Part shown: in pieces, positions 10,389 through 21,057 of the stretch
Layout of the letters: each line of letters opens with the position of its first letter
Numbering within the stretch: position 1 is the first letter of the stretch
DNA from: Haplosporangium gracile
Lineage: Eukaryota > Mortierellomycota > Mortierellomycetes > Mortierellales > Mortierellaceae
Assembly: GCA_015499985.1 (NCBI GenBank)
Contig: JAAAUF010000662.1
Coordinates: 1 to 23,638, forward strand
Direction: 5' to 3'
DNA length: 23,638 bases
Program-made: the position numbers and the translations under genes
Notes under the pieces: model-generated
What the model was told of the DNA's origin: nothing
The model's database searches: none
Seen by the model: the letters and a program-made list of their open reading frames with translations, nothing else

Positions 10389-11802
10389 TTATGCGTAAGC
10401 AGCTCTCATCTCCTGGATGGGGATAGAGCAGGCATGGTTCGAATCGTGCCAAAACGCCATTGCCTTAGTAACGCCCAAGAAATGGGTTAGCACTCCAATC
10501 AGAACACAGACGTGGAAGATCTGGTGAGAGGATCCGAAATGGTCAAATTTGCCCGGGAAGAAGCGTTCAGGTGTACGGGTACCGTAGAGGACTGCGCCAA
10601 AGACGTAGGAGAATCCCATGAGGATCATGTAGTCCAGTGCGATTGCCTTCCTTGCCAGCTGGACCTATTTTTTTTGAAAGGAAAAAAAGATGGTGGGTTA
10701 ACACGTGTTACTGGATAACGCATCTAAGTGGATTCGTGAAAATAATGTGTGAAAGAAGAAGGTAAACATACCCCGTAGAGGACGAGGCCGTGGACGACAG
10801 GAAAGACGGCTGAGAGACCCATGGCAAGGAAGAGGCAGGAGCGGATCCAGCGGTACTGGGGGGTGCGAAAGATGGGCTTGGTGACAGCAATGATTGTGGC
10901 GCCACCAAAGATCGAGATCATGGCAATGTACATGATTTGAAATGTCCTGAAGCAGTAGAATCCTATTACATTCCATGCATGCGTTAAGTTGAGTGTTAGG
11001 AGTCTGGCAGCTAGAGAACCAACACAGGAATGTCAACTTGCAATGGAGAAGGAAGAACGTACCATAAAAGATGGCGGGGTAGAAGGAGCCGGTGATCAAA
11101 AAGACAATACCGACATAGTCGCATCGGTTCCAATGATGACAGACGGCCTCAGAGTGGCAGGAGAACAAGTGGAAGAACGCCGACATGGACAGACACACGA
11201 TCGCTCCTGCCATGAAGATGTAAAAGTGCATCATGTCCGTCCAGTGAACCGTTTGCAGGATGTGAAAGATCTTGAAGTACGCCAATGGCGCGACAACGAT
11301 ACATGCGATTGCTCCGATTAAGTGGGACCATATGTTCACTATTGTAAGTAGAAACAAGATTGAGCAAGTGAGATGATTAGCCTTAATATTTAAGGTAGAA
11401 ATGTGGATATATATATGTACAGGTCGATGTCTGGTTACTGTCGATTCTGGCCATTTCTTCCAATAACCTACCACTCTCGTTATGAAGGAATCCCAAGGAG
11501 GCGGCACACTTCGCGTAACTGAAGGTAGCACGACGGTATCCTGTGAAGATCGCCGGGTTGTCCTGCATCCAGATAGGGAGCTCATCCCAGTGGCAGATCG
11601 GGCCCTGACCTCCCGATCCAATGACGGGTGTTGTCTCGTCTGCTTCTTCTTGTTCGACTTCGTGGTTACGGTGCGTATCTGTGACAGGCCGAATCGAGTG
11701 GATTGTGCTGTGTGAATGGATATTGTGGGCTGAGGTGATTGTCATGGTTGAGGTGGTACTTGAATCCTCCTTTGCTGAGGATCTTGCTCTTATCTTTGAC
11801 AT
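10389..11802 (-). CDS. PAQR family membrane protein (adiponectin receptor / yeast Izh-like), 357 aa
   Basis: Seven-helix membrane protein of the progestin/adipoQ receptor family, zinc-dependent and thought to act on ceramides or in zinc and lipid homeostasis. Exons run 11802-11472, 11338-11063, 10962-10772 and 10664-10389, with introns of 133, 100 and 107 nt; total 1074 nt. The N-terminal ~75 residues are His/Ser/Thr-rich and cytosolic-like. Next come the family motif ELPIWMQDNPAIFTGYR and LHNESVNIWSHLIGA. The zinc ligands are His167 in SAFFHLFSCHS, Asp184 in CDYVGI, and His313/His317 in HQIFHV. Spacings of 17, 129 and 4 are the same as in human AdipoR1 (H191, D208, H337, H341). The start was taken at 11802 (ATG with AATGTC context). 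The 3' end converges on the TEX30-like gene, 275 bp away, and no separate gene fits between them. Confidence 0.92.
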
Positions 11803-12060
11803 TGTATGCAATATTTATATGGTGAGAGATGGTGGTTGTGGTTTTTGTTGATTTGTTTGCTTGTTTGTTTGTTTGGCTTGTGGTGTCTGCAGACAATGTT
11901 GTTGGCAGTGGTAGCTGTGGTTGGTTGGTTTTTGGCTGGTTTTTGGTTGGATGTGTTGAGAAGAAGGAAAAAAGGACGAGAAAAGGGCAAATGCGAATGG
12001 TTTTTATTTCTTTTTGTTGGTGTTGGGGGTTTCAAATGAATATGTGACTGCAGGGTGTAC
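11803..12060 (-). promoter_or_regulatory. 5' leader/promoter of the PAQR gene, GT-rich on the plus strand
   Basis: The region upstream of the PAQR start is a low-complexity TTTG/TGG/GTT tract on the plus strand (about 11825-11965), so the transcript leader would be CAA/CAAA-rich and probably unstructured. Assignment as leader or promoter is by position. Confidence 0.4.
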
Positions 12061-15000
12061 GATCCAAAATTGACAGCTGAAGTTTGCCCAGCCCAGTTCA
12101 ACTCTCATACAGACATAGTATAAAAGTACACAACCCTCGCTCGTGCCAAGGCGGCCGATGAAGACTATCTAATGCAGAATGACCGCGCCCCTTGGAATAA
12201 TAGGGCATGTGCGTGAGAAGGAGGGTAACCATGGCACCTATGGTTATATTGTTTGAGATCTCCTTTTTGTCCAGCATGAGTTGAGCGAGTGAGTTGCTGA
12301 TTCAGGATGACCTTTTGAGATGACAAAGGACAAACCTTATTTTAGCACACTGATCAAAGAAGTCACAGCTCGTCCGATTGCCAGAGTGGGCGAAATTTTC
12401 ATTATTGACTGTACGAGACATCCAGGACGGTGATCACTGTTCATCCGTAGCCGTGACACAGTCGGAATCATCGAATGCATGTTCGAACCCAGCCAGCCAT
12501 GTTATCGGCGTGGAAAATAAAATAATGGGATTCTGCCCCAAAAGAATCCCAGGGGCCAACTTCTTCTCTTTCTAACCTCCTGTGCCTATTAGCCCAGCGC
12601 ATTCACCGCAAACTCAAACAAGCAATTGAACGAATAAGGGGATCATTTGCACATGCCAGCGAAGCTACTCTTTTATTTTTCATTTGCATCCTTCTAATCT
12701 TCTATTGCAGCTGGACACAAAGGAAGTATCTTGGTCCAGGGCTCACTCTCCGTTCTTGCTGACAGATGCCAATTAGGGCAAACGTAAAAATGGATGAAGG
12801 AATGTGGATCCCACGTCATGGCCAGTGCACATGTGTATTGCTTGACTAAACCCATACATGTCCGTGGTCCCTTTATGGCTGCTCTCATTTCTTCCATCGC
12901 ATTAATCCCCCTCTCCTTGAACAAGTCCAACTCTTGGCACACTTCCTAAACGGGGTCATCTCGTTGACTAATAGGCTTTTACCCCTTTCGGTCCTTCTTC
13001 CCATCATCCCATCGCTTCCACGTTCCACAAGAACCGCGGGATGCATATATATTATTTTTGTTGCCACCTGTCTTCGCGGTATGGGCTCATTCATTGCAAT
13101 GTTGGCCATTTGTGTGCATGAGTGTGGTGGTTTTCTTGGTGGTTGTTGCAAAGAGCGTCTCGTGTCTTGGCAGTCTGCCGTCTCCTCTTTCTCTACCCGT
13201 CCTCATTTCAATCCTATTTCTTTCGCCTCCTTTGTTCCCTACTCATTATTCCTTCCCTCTCTCTTCTGCCTTCTCTACACTTGAATAGCATGGGTTTCTT
13301 GTACCTGCTGCTGCATGCTCCTCTTTCCTTCTCCTTCTTAAATTCACCAGCATGAGAAAATCATAAAGTAATATTAAGTTGTTGTGCTCAAAGGATGGGG
13401 AAAGAGATCCCGATCCGCCTTTATTAGCAATGAATGACCTTGCCTCGCTTTTTGTCTTCGTTCCCTAACGGAAATAAGAAAAATACGGTGCATGTTAGAG
13501 CCCCATTTTGAGCCTTGGCTTTCACTGCATTGACCACCATAGGATGGAGGATGGATGGAGTAAGGAATGAAGAGAGAGAAAGCGGAACACACGCAGCACG
13601 CTTTAGCGGAAATCCACTCAAAAAATGAACCATTTCTGGCACGACATGGATCGAGTACTCTCGTGCTCTCTTACTATGGGCGCGTGGTTGTGGCCTCTTT
13701 CTCTCCCCCTCTCATTCCTCCCCTTTCATTCTTCCTGTCTCTATCCTTCTCTCTGTCGCTGCCTTACCCCCGTTCAGACCTTGTGATCAATCGACAGAGA
13801 AAGAGTGAAGACAAAAAAAAAGGAACATGTCAAAAGGCGTAAACGGGGGTCAATGGTCTAATTTAATGTCAAAAAGGGATCGCTTACCGCCCGCCGCTTG
13901 CCTTCTCTTCTTTTTTTCAGTGCAAGTGAAAGAGAAAAGCAAAGAAAGCGAAAGCGAGACAAAAAGGCCTTATTTCTTTGTGTTCATTCTCCATGGAAAG
14001 GACGAGCAAGGAGGTGTGCTGGTTATAGTAGCGGATCATAAAATAGACCAAAGGTATATCGATGTCCCTCGCTCAGTCAGTGGCAATGCTGAACCTATTC
14101 ACTTGCAATGCTTCAAAAAAGGTTTCTATTTACGTTTTTCTTCCTTTTGTTTACGACTGTAATGATGACGGTAGGTGGAGTGGTGGGCTTTTGAGGTAGT
14201 GCCAAGATGATACTCAACCTCGGTTCCCTTGTTATTTTCTAGTCTTATTTCAGCATGCTCATTTCCTGTGGCCATCATACTCACTGTTCACTTCTTCTCA
14301 CTCTCCTACTGAAAAATGAGGATGATGAGAATTGCAAGATGTGGTGACAAGTAGTGCATAAGCAAACATGGGCTTTCTTTCTCTCTTGGTCCCACCTAAT
14401 GAGTGAGGTTGAGTGACACATTGGTCCATTGCCGCATTTTACTTTCAATGGTTGGTGCCTGTTCTTGCCTCTTTCTTTTCTTCTTCATCTGCCTGTGTTT
14501 GTCCGTGTCTGTCCGTCTGTGGGTGCCTCATACTCATTCATGCCTCCTTGACTTTGTACCCCCTTCAAAAAAAATTCGCCTTTCCCGCCTCCTTAACAAA
14601 AACAAGGATCCTTTGTCTCTTTCCGTCGCCTCGTCTCTCATTATTTATGTCCTTTATGCCCATTATGTTTTACGTCTTTTATCCTCTCCAAAACCAATTG
14701 AATAGCTTTTCACTTCTTAATATCGTGTTAATTGATGCAACGAAGTTCAAATGACTGTGATTGCGGTTAATGTTCATTTGTCTGTGTGTGTACGTGAGTA
14801 AACATATTTGTGTGTAGAGCGCAATCTCAACCCTTGCCTTGCCTTGTGTTCAAACATGCTACTTCCCTTTCCTTTCACCTCTTTCGGTGGTGTACCATTG
14901 ACATTGGGCCACATACACCACCAACCATACCAGCCAGCCAAATTGCGTGTGCGTTTTGATCCTCTGCCAGAACCCCATCCAATTCCAGACAGAGAAAGTT

Positions 15001-15265
15001 CCCTTCCCTTTCAATCCTCTTCGTCTTCCATTCATTACTTTTGGCATCGGTCCCTTCCTTTGTAGCCATTTATCTGCCCCAATATATAATAAAGGCATAC
15101 CTTGTTTGTTATTGAACAAGTTTCTTATTGTTTATTGTATTATTACATCGCCTTCATCTCGCGCTTTCTTTTTTTCTTTCCACGCGTCAGGATTCGCCTT
15201 GAATATGTTCGCCCTACATCCATCCAATTCATCCTTCGCTCATTCTTCCTTCTCCTACTTTCATT

Positions 15266-15314
15266 CAGACATACAGACATACAAACAGACACACATACAG
15301 ACATACATACATAC
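15266..15314. repeat. ACAT/ACAG tetranucleotide microsatellite
   Basis: Imperfect 4-base repeats of the type CAGA/CATA fill about 49 bases, ending in four perfect CATA/ATAC units. Simple-sequence repeat in the gene-free region. Confidence 0.75.
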
Positions 15315-15339
15315 CCGTATTCTTACTGCCCTTTCTTTC

Positions 15340-15760
15340 TCATCGGACATTATTCTTTCTTTCTCTACCTTCTTTCTCGCTTGCCTTTAAAAATCTGGAG
15401 AAAGCTTCTCTCTTTCCTCCTTTTTTCTTTCTTCTGACTTTCTAACCTCACTTCGTCTTCACCAGCTTCTTCTTCTTTCCTCTTTATTCTTTCTTTTTTC
15501 CTTCTTCTTTTTTCTTTTTTCTTTCGTAATCCCTTCTGTACTTCTTATAATTCACCCCTTCCCCCCTTTCTGTAGTGTATTCCTGCATTCTTGCCTTAAG
15601 TACTTCTACTTCCTTCATCCTAATATTTCCTTCATCCTAATACTTCCCGCGAATTCTTTTTATAAAACCCTCTTTCCCATCACCATTCTCTACATCTGTA
15701 CTTCTCTTTCTTTCCTCCTCTTCTTCGAACACTACTCCTTGAACCACCTTGAAGACATAA
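15340..15760 (+). repeat. Dense polypyrimidine tract
   Basis: Most bases on the plus strand are C or T (TTCTTT, TTTCC, CTTC units), interrupted only by short patches. It lies 340-760 bases before the start of the Dbl-like gene. A transcript leader or promoter element is the likely role (inference). Confidence 0.55.
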
Positions 15761-16095
15761 CGGTCCTGTCCCTGCTTTTTTATTCACCATTGCCATCCTC
15801 GCCGACATTCCTCTCCTCGATATACCATCCGCAGCCAGCAAGGTCTCTTTTTTATTTCTTAACGGACGATCACCAACACATCCCTCTCTTTCTTTCCTAA
15901 GCACATCCAAAAAGCACCACCTCCTCTACCATCACCATTATAACACCATTGGCATCCTCCTTAATACCAGTGCCAACTAGCCCTCCCCGATCTACAGCAC
16001 AGCTCAAAACTCATTCTGAAGAACCCCGCCCCTTCTCCTCTTTCTTTCTCTTACACACACTTTCTGGGTAACAAACAACACCATCACAACCCATC

Positions 16096-19000
16096 ATGTC
16101 CACTTCAACATCACCCGTCGACACCGTGTTCTCTGGATTCTCCAGCACTACTTCCCTCTCTTCATCTACATATGGCTCTCGGGGATACCCATGCATAACT
16201 CATTCTGAGCTGATCATTTCAGAAGCCCACTACTTGTCTACATTAAAGGTATGACAAGAGACACAGCCAACTGTCTGTCGATCGCATTGTTTTTCTTGTA
16301 CGACACACACGCGCAGAAGGTGCTCTCACACACTCCTTTGGGCGTGCTTTCTCTTTGTTGACGATTTTACCTCCCTCACAATCCCTACTCTCTCTCTCTT
16401 TCTGCCTCTCTCGCACATACGACCCGTGCTATTAGCGTGTCGATAATGCTCTCAACTTGGTATCGAACCAATCGTTGGCCACAGGCCGCAAGACCGGCAA
16501 TGTCATCCGTGCCCTTGTGGAACGATGGGCAACTATGATGCGAATCCATATCAAGTTCCACGACGTAAGTGTTTTCATACCTCTTCTTGCCGCCCCTCGC
16601 TCCCTTCCCTTGTCTTGCCCTTCCCTCCCATTTCCCTCTCTATTCATTCCATCCGTATTGGTTCATCCCGCTCCTCTTTCTCTCCTTCTCCCTATCATCC
16701 TCCTCTCCTTCTTTGCGACCCCCTACCCTGCTACCTTTTGGACCCTCATTGGCCTCTCTCTCGCTCTCTCCCTCCCTTCTCTCTCTCTCATTGCATTTTT
16801 CTCCTGGTTACGCCCAAAAACACTTCACCTACTTTTTATTTCACTGCATACCAACGACATACATGTGTTGGTGCCTTTTTTTTCTTGAGCTTAGCGTTCG
16901 CCCTCTCTTTCTCGCGTTCTTTTTCTCTGTCTCCTTTGGTCACGTACTAGACGCTCTTTTGTCCTTGAGGAAGATTGAGCTGGCCTGGCCATGGGTTCTT
17001 TCTCTCTCCCTCCCCAATATCATTCGTTCCATCGTTATATTACTCCAATGATGCACCCCTTGAAATTTTCTTTTCCTTCAAAGACGAGACAGGACAGGAC
17101 AGGACAAACAGAGAGAGAAACACCTTCTCTTTCTCTTCCATTCTTTCTATTTGTTCTTATTACCTCTCTCTCCTTTCTTTTCTATCGTTCCGTCTTATGA
17201 ACACGGTTCCCAGCTCTCACTTTATACTTTACTCCTCCTCTGCTTCTCCCTCTTTCCCCTTGCTTTTTAAAAACTTTTTCGGGGAACCATTTCGAACGTT
17301 GCGTTTTTTCCTCACAAAAAAGCAGTGGACATCGAGACTGTGAGAGTGGTTAGAATCATACATTGTAGCTAATACAGATCCTTGTTTTTGAGTACTGGTA
17401 ACTAACGCATTTCGTCTTTTTTTGCCTTCACTCCCTCGCCTGCTCTCCCCTACGCTTGGCTCTGCGTTTGCTCCCTTGTGTCCTGAATCTCAATTACTCT
17501 TGATTTGGTTGAGAATAGGATGTTGTGGCTACCAAGGAGGATGTTCAAGGCACAACGCAGCTGCTCAACAACCTGGTAAGAATGAAACGGATACATTTTC
17601 GTATTTCATCGCTGTTGTAACGAATGAGCGCCCAGCCCACAGGCGCGTTTCTTGTGGGACACATGCCCTAACGATTTTATCCTGATCATCATTTTATTTT
17701 TTTTTACTTGCGCGTTTTTGTAACAGCTTTTGACCCTTGAACCAGTCCTTGTCGACCATGGCCGCGATCTCTCGAGTGCAGTCTACAAGCTGAGCCGTAA
17801 CGACAAGGTACTGCTGCCTCTTTTGTTATGATGAAACCTTGTATGCGTGAAAGCGCCCTATTTTGTTCAAGTTTTTTTGCTCACACTGCTTTTCCTCATA
17901 ACAACCTTCAACATAGCGATCAGGCCATACTCCAGCAGAGTGGGATGTCGCCCTCCGTCATCCTTTTGATCATTTGACCATCTACAACGAATGGCTCCAG
18001 GTAACGTCACGACTCATGCGCATTCCTTCTTTACTGCCTGTCGTTTCTAATGCTTAACTATGAAGACTTGCATACTATGCATTATCTTTTGTCATGTAAC
18101 TAACCGTTCCTTTTTGAATGATACATGTAACTGCTTTACAGAGGATCGATCCCCACGGTCAGTTTACCGGACCGTGCTTGGCACAGCTTAATAGCCTCGT
18201 CCTCAATGCCAGGGCCGTCATCGGTATGTTCTTCTTTCTTGCCCTCTCCACACTTCGATATGGTCTTTTAGTCCGCTATTTTTTTGTGTCAGCCTAACTG
18301 ACACACTCGCGTTTGTTCACACCTTATCCTTGCAAAATCAGAGGCAAACCAGAACCCGCGTGGAATGTTGAAACGTCTGAGCACATTCGCGCGCGGAGTC
18401 ATGAAACGCCCCTCATCCCCTCAGCTCTCGCGCAGCCACAGCCAAGACTCGAATGCCACCAGTCCCACCACACCCACAACCGCCATTTCGGTCTCGGATA
18501 GGGATATTACCTATATTGGTGGAAAGGCTGGTTCCACCGATAAGGTTAACAACACGCGGGACGCTTTACTCGATCTTCCTCGCGCCACTGCCGCTGCTGC
18601 TGCTACTTCTGCTGCAATCATGACTCCAATAACAGCAGCCACGATGATTTCTGGCTCGCCTTCGAAGAACCGGATTGAGACTGTTGCGAATGTTGCCTCG
18701 GTGAACTTCGATTCTAGGACCACCGTCGTGCCTAATGCCACCCTGATGGGAAGCCCACTAAGTTCGCCCAAGTCAGCCATTAGTGCCAACAACAAGGCGC
18801 CTGGACTGCCTCCCCGCCACTCAAACCGCACCTCAGTCGCTCGCTCAGACGTGAGCAGTGTCGGATCCCTCACCCTCGCGCCCTCATCCGAATCTCTCCA
18901 CATGAAGGCCGTCATCGCCGCCTCCACCCAGCGCCCAGGTGGACCTCTCGAACGCCAAGCCTCAGCATTAAACCAACGCCAAAGGTTCTTGGAGGAACGC

Positions 19001-19207
19001 GAAGCTCGCAAGGCGACACTCCGTATGGGCGCACATGCGTTTATTGTAGCCAAGACTGATTCTCTTCAACAGAGGAGCCCGGGGTTTGTTTCCAGACCCT
19101 CGATTGATCGGTTGAGGACTATTACTAAGCGTGAGGTGGAGACTAAGCCGCCTGTCAAGTCGTTGATTAACTTTTGGGAGCAGGCTACTGAGCCCATTGA
19201 GTGTTAA
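16096..19207 (+). CDS. Divergent Dbl-homology (RhoGEF)-like protein, 483 aa, seven exons
   Basis: Likely a divergent Rho guanine-nucleotide-exchange (DH) domain protein. Exons are 16096-16248, 16436-16564, 17519-17575, 17727-17807, 17917-18000, 18142-18223 and 18342-19207; all introns GT-AG; total 1452 nt. Residues ~35-215 are helical: SELIISEAHYLSTLK resembles the first DH helix (conserved region 1), and RHPFDHLTIYNEWLQ (154-168) resembles the third conserved region with its usual Gln-Arg missing. No PH domain follows. Residues ~225-400 are Ser/Thr/Pro/Ala-rich and disordered; the C-terminus has a charged helix (FLEEREARKATLRMG) and ends VKSLINFWEQATEPIEC. The second intron is 954 nt, far longer than the others, and C/T-rich. 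The gene structure is well supported by closing phases; the DH assignment is moderate, and exchange activity is unproven. Confidence 0.7.
17086..17107. repeat. AGGAC pentanucleotide repeat inside the long intron
   Basis: Three perfect AGGAC units (17091-17105) flanked by partial copies, within the 954-nt second intron of the Dbl-like gene. Confidence 0.6.
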
Positions 19208-20628
19208 GGGCGGAATTGGGTGGAGATGGGAGGAATAGGTCAGAGAAGGATAGAAGGAGGAGATGGAATTGTATATACCATTAACTACTAATGAGCGACA
19301 CAGTGGAGCCTGTAGAGTCGATGGCGAGAGAGTCCCCACTTGCGCACGGTCGAAGAGCGGGCTGCTGAGCGCTATCGATGCCCTTGTCTGTATTGCACAG
19401 TCGCGAGCAGGCAGGCAGGTGGTGTCCTTTTGGAAACCACCATCCACACAGAAAGAAGGTAGTTGTCCATACCGAGACGACTATTTTGTAACCAATCACT
19501 AAACGAGACCACCCATACCAACACCAATACCAATACCAATGCCAATACTAATACTAATACATAGCAAACATAGCAAACATACAATCTGAATAATAATATC
19601 GCTATTTCTTTCCAAAGATCCATTTCTTTCACAGCACCATATGGAAACGAAAAGCTGTTGTTCGCACAATAAACAAAGAACACGCAGTGGTATAAAAAAA
19701 TATTAATGGATACGCGGTTGTCTCTAAAAAAGAGGGATTTTTTTTTAAATTCGTGATACTGCTTCTGTCAAATCGTCCTCCTTGTTGCCCAACTGGTCAT
19801 CATCCTTGGTGTTTTCTTCATCACGTCCTATCAAGTCTACTCCACGTCGGTCGCCCAAAAAAAAACTACGAATTTTCACTCATTCATACTCCTATCCCAC
19901 TTCCAATTGGCATTAGGCTCCATTTTCCATCCTGTATCATCTATTTCACGAGCTGTCCGTTGGGTTCTTTACATATCCGCCACATCGAGGCGCAACTCGA
20001 GGTGTAATGACGAATTAAGCATTAATAGGTCCGGAACTCTACAGTGCTGGTCCATGGGTGAAAGCAAAGCCTTGGCTCAGTCCAAATCCGGTATGCATGC
20101 CCTCAGAAACGCCGAAAGTAGGTCCGTTTGTTCCTGTATGTCTCTGGATGTCAGTCAATCCTCCGGAATGTTAAGCCCAAGTCCATTTCCGATGGTCGAG
20201 GTGCTGCCTTACGTTGATGTGAAAGCGTAAAGGTGATTGCCAAATCCAGTGTTCGTCTGATCCACATAGTTGTTGAGACCCAGGGGTTGGCACTTGGTGA
20301 AAGTTCATTTCTGAAATGGCTTACCCCTTATGTGAATTTAGAATCCTGGAAAATTTGCAAATATTATCGGCATTTTGTCAAACGCGTATTTGGAGTATTA
20401 CGTGTTAATCCTGGTAACCTTATTCATTAAAATTTAACAATGATTTGCTGACTGCGCAATGGGCGTAAAGTGGCGTATCAAAGGGTCGCGACACCGTAAA
20501 TGAAGAACACAGAGGTAAATTAGGAGAAAATATTAGCAACTTGTACAATGTCCTCAAACGATTGCATGAAAACAGTGAGAGATCGCCTGAAGATAGCCAT
20601 CTAACCAGCCAAAACACGAAATACTCAC
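19208..20628. other. Region between the Dbl-like gene and the crinkler fragment
   Basis: No intact gene. From 19900 to 20430, open frames exist on both strands: plus about 19907-20230 and 20233-20430, and minus about 20330 down to 20042 with one stop. None has a domain I recognise. The minus frame begins after a good TTTCAG acceptor (20313-20318) in the right phase to extend the crinkler fragment, but its residues do not look like a known crinkler C-terminus. It may be decayed coding or mobile-element sequence. Confidence 0.4.
19513..19582. repeat. CCAATA hexanucleotide and CATAGCAAA repeats
   Basis: About eight imperfect 6-base units (CCAATA, varying to CTAATA) are followed by two copies of a 9-base unit ATAGCAAAC. 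They lie about 300 bases after the Dbl-like stop codon, in its 3' flank. Confidence 0.75.
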
Positions 20629-21035
20629 CTGTATCATCCTCGCGGTCTCTTTCCGCAGCTATAGGAAATAATATATGAAGATAAATAACGCGAATGGATA
20701 ATAGTGTTTTGCTAAGAAGTCATGCGCAAAGCGTAATTGAAAACAAAGCGCGTTTGCGTTACCTGGCGGGAGTCGCTGGACAATGACGTGAATTGCTCTC
20801 TTGAGTGGTGTATCCTGAAAGACATCAGCAATGTCGTCCATCGGGTCGAGCTCGGTCTCGGATTCGATGTCGTCTAGGACAATTGGCTTGTGCTTATTGT
20901 CCGCAATGACAGGAATGGAGACGCGCCAAAGGGTGAGCTCATCAGCAGCGACATCGTCAAAACGGGAGCCTTCTTGGACTGGATGACCTCCCTGAGGTTG
21001 CCGATTGTCTCCAAAGCTGAGAAGACATCTACCTC
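20629..21035 (-). pseudogene. Broken crinkler (CRN) N-terminal ubiquitin-like domain fragment
   Basis: Crinkler-type proteins carry an N-terminal ubiquitin-like header with a motif near AADELTLWRVSIPV and a stretch like IHVIVQRLPPG before an intron. Reading the minus strand from about 20958 down to 20763 gives FDDVAADELTLWRVSIPV, an acidic linker, DDIADVFQDTPLKRA and IHVIVQRLPPG. A GTAACG donor then opens a 104-nt intron to an acceptor at 20660-20659, and a 30-nt exon (20658-20629) encodes AAERDREDDT, typical of crinklers after the header. Upstream, similarity continues in another frame (about 21029-20961: VFSALETIGNLREVIQ) across a run of four T at 20962-20959, so one base has been lost. No start codon region of crinkler type follows, and no effector domain is recognised downstream. 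It is therefore a truncated, frameshifted relic, or a recent break. Confidence 0.7.
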
Positions 21036-21057
21036 TCTCAAGAAACCTCTGGCCGAT

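Larger units (their letters stand above)
12061..16095. other. Four-kilobase gene-free region upstream of the Dbl-like gene
   Basis: No convincing gene was found on either strand. A TATAAAA occurs at 12119-12125 without a coding region after it. From about 13200 on, the plus strand is increasingly C/T-rich (TTCTTT, CTTTCC, CTCTCT runs), reaching its densest at about 15340-15760. Open frames of 60-150 codons here are Ser/Leu/Phe-rich readings of that composition. The region may be distal promoter plus a long 5' leader of the gene starting at 16096. Confidence 0.5.

Noticed and set aside
12482..12492. GTTCGAACCC, resembling a tRNA T-loop
   Set aside because: No acceptor stem, D-arm or anticodon arm can be paired around it.
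12694..12942. An 82-codon minus-strand frame with fairly protein-like composition
   Set aside because: No recognisable domain and no supported neighbouring exons; kept only as a weak possibility.
15266..15314. CRISPR-like or structured repeat array
   Set aside because: Four-base units without spacers: an ordinary microsatellite.
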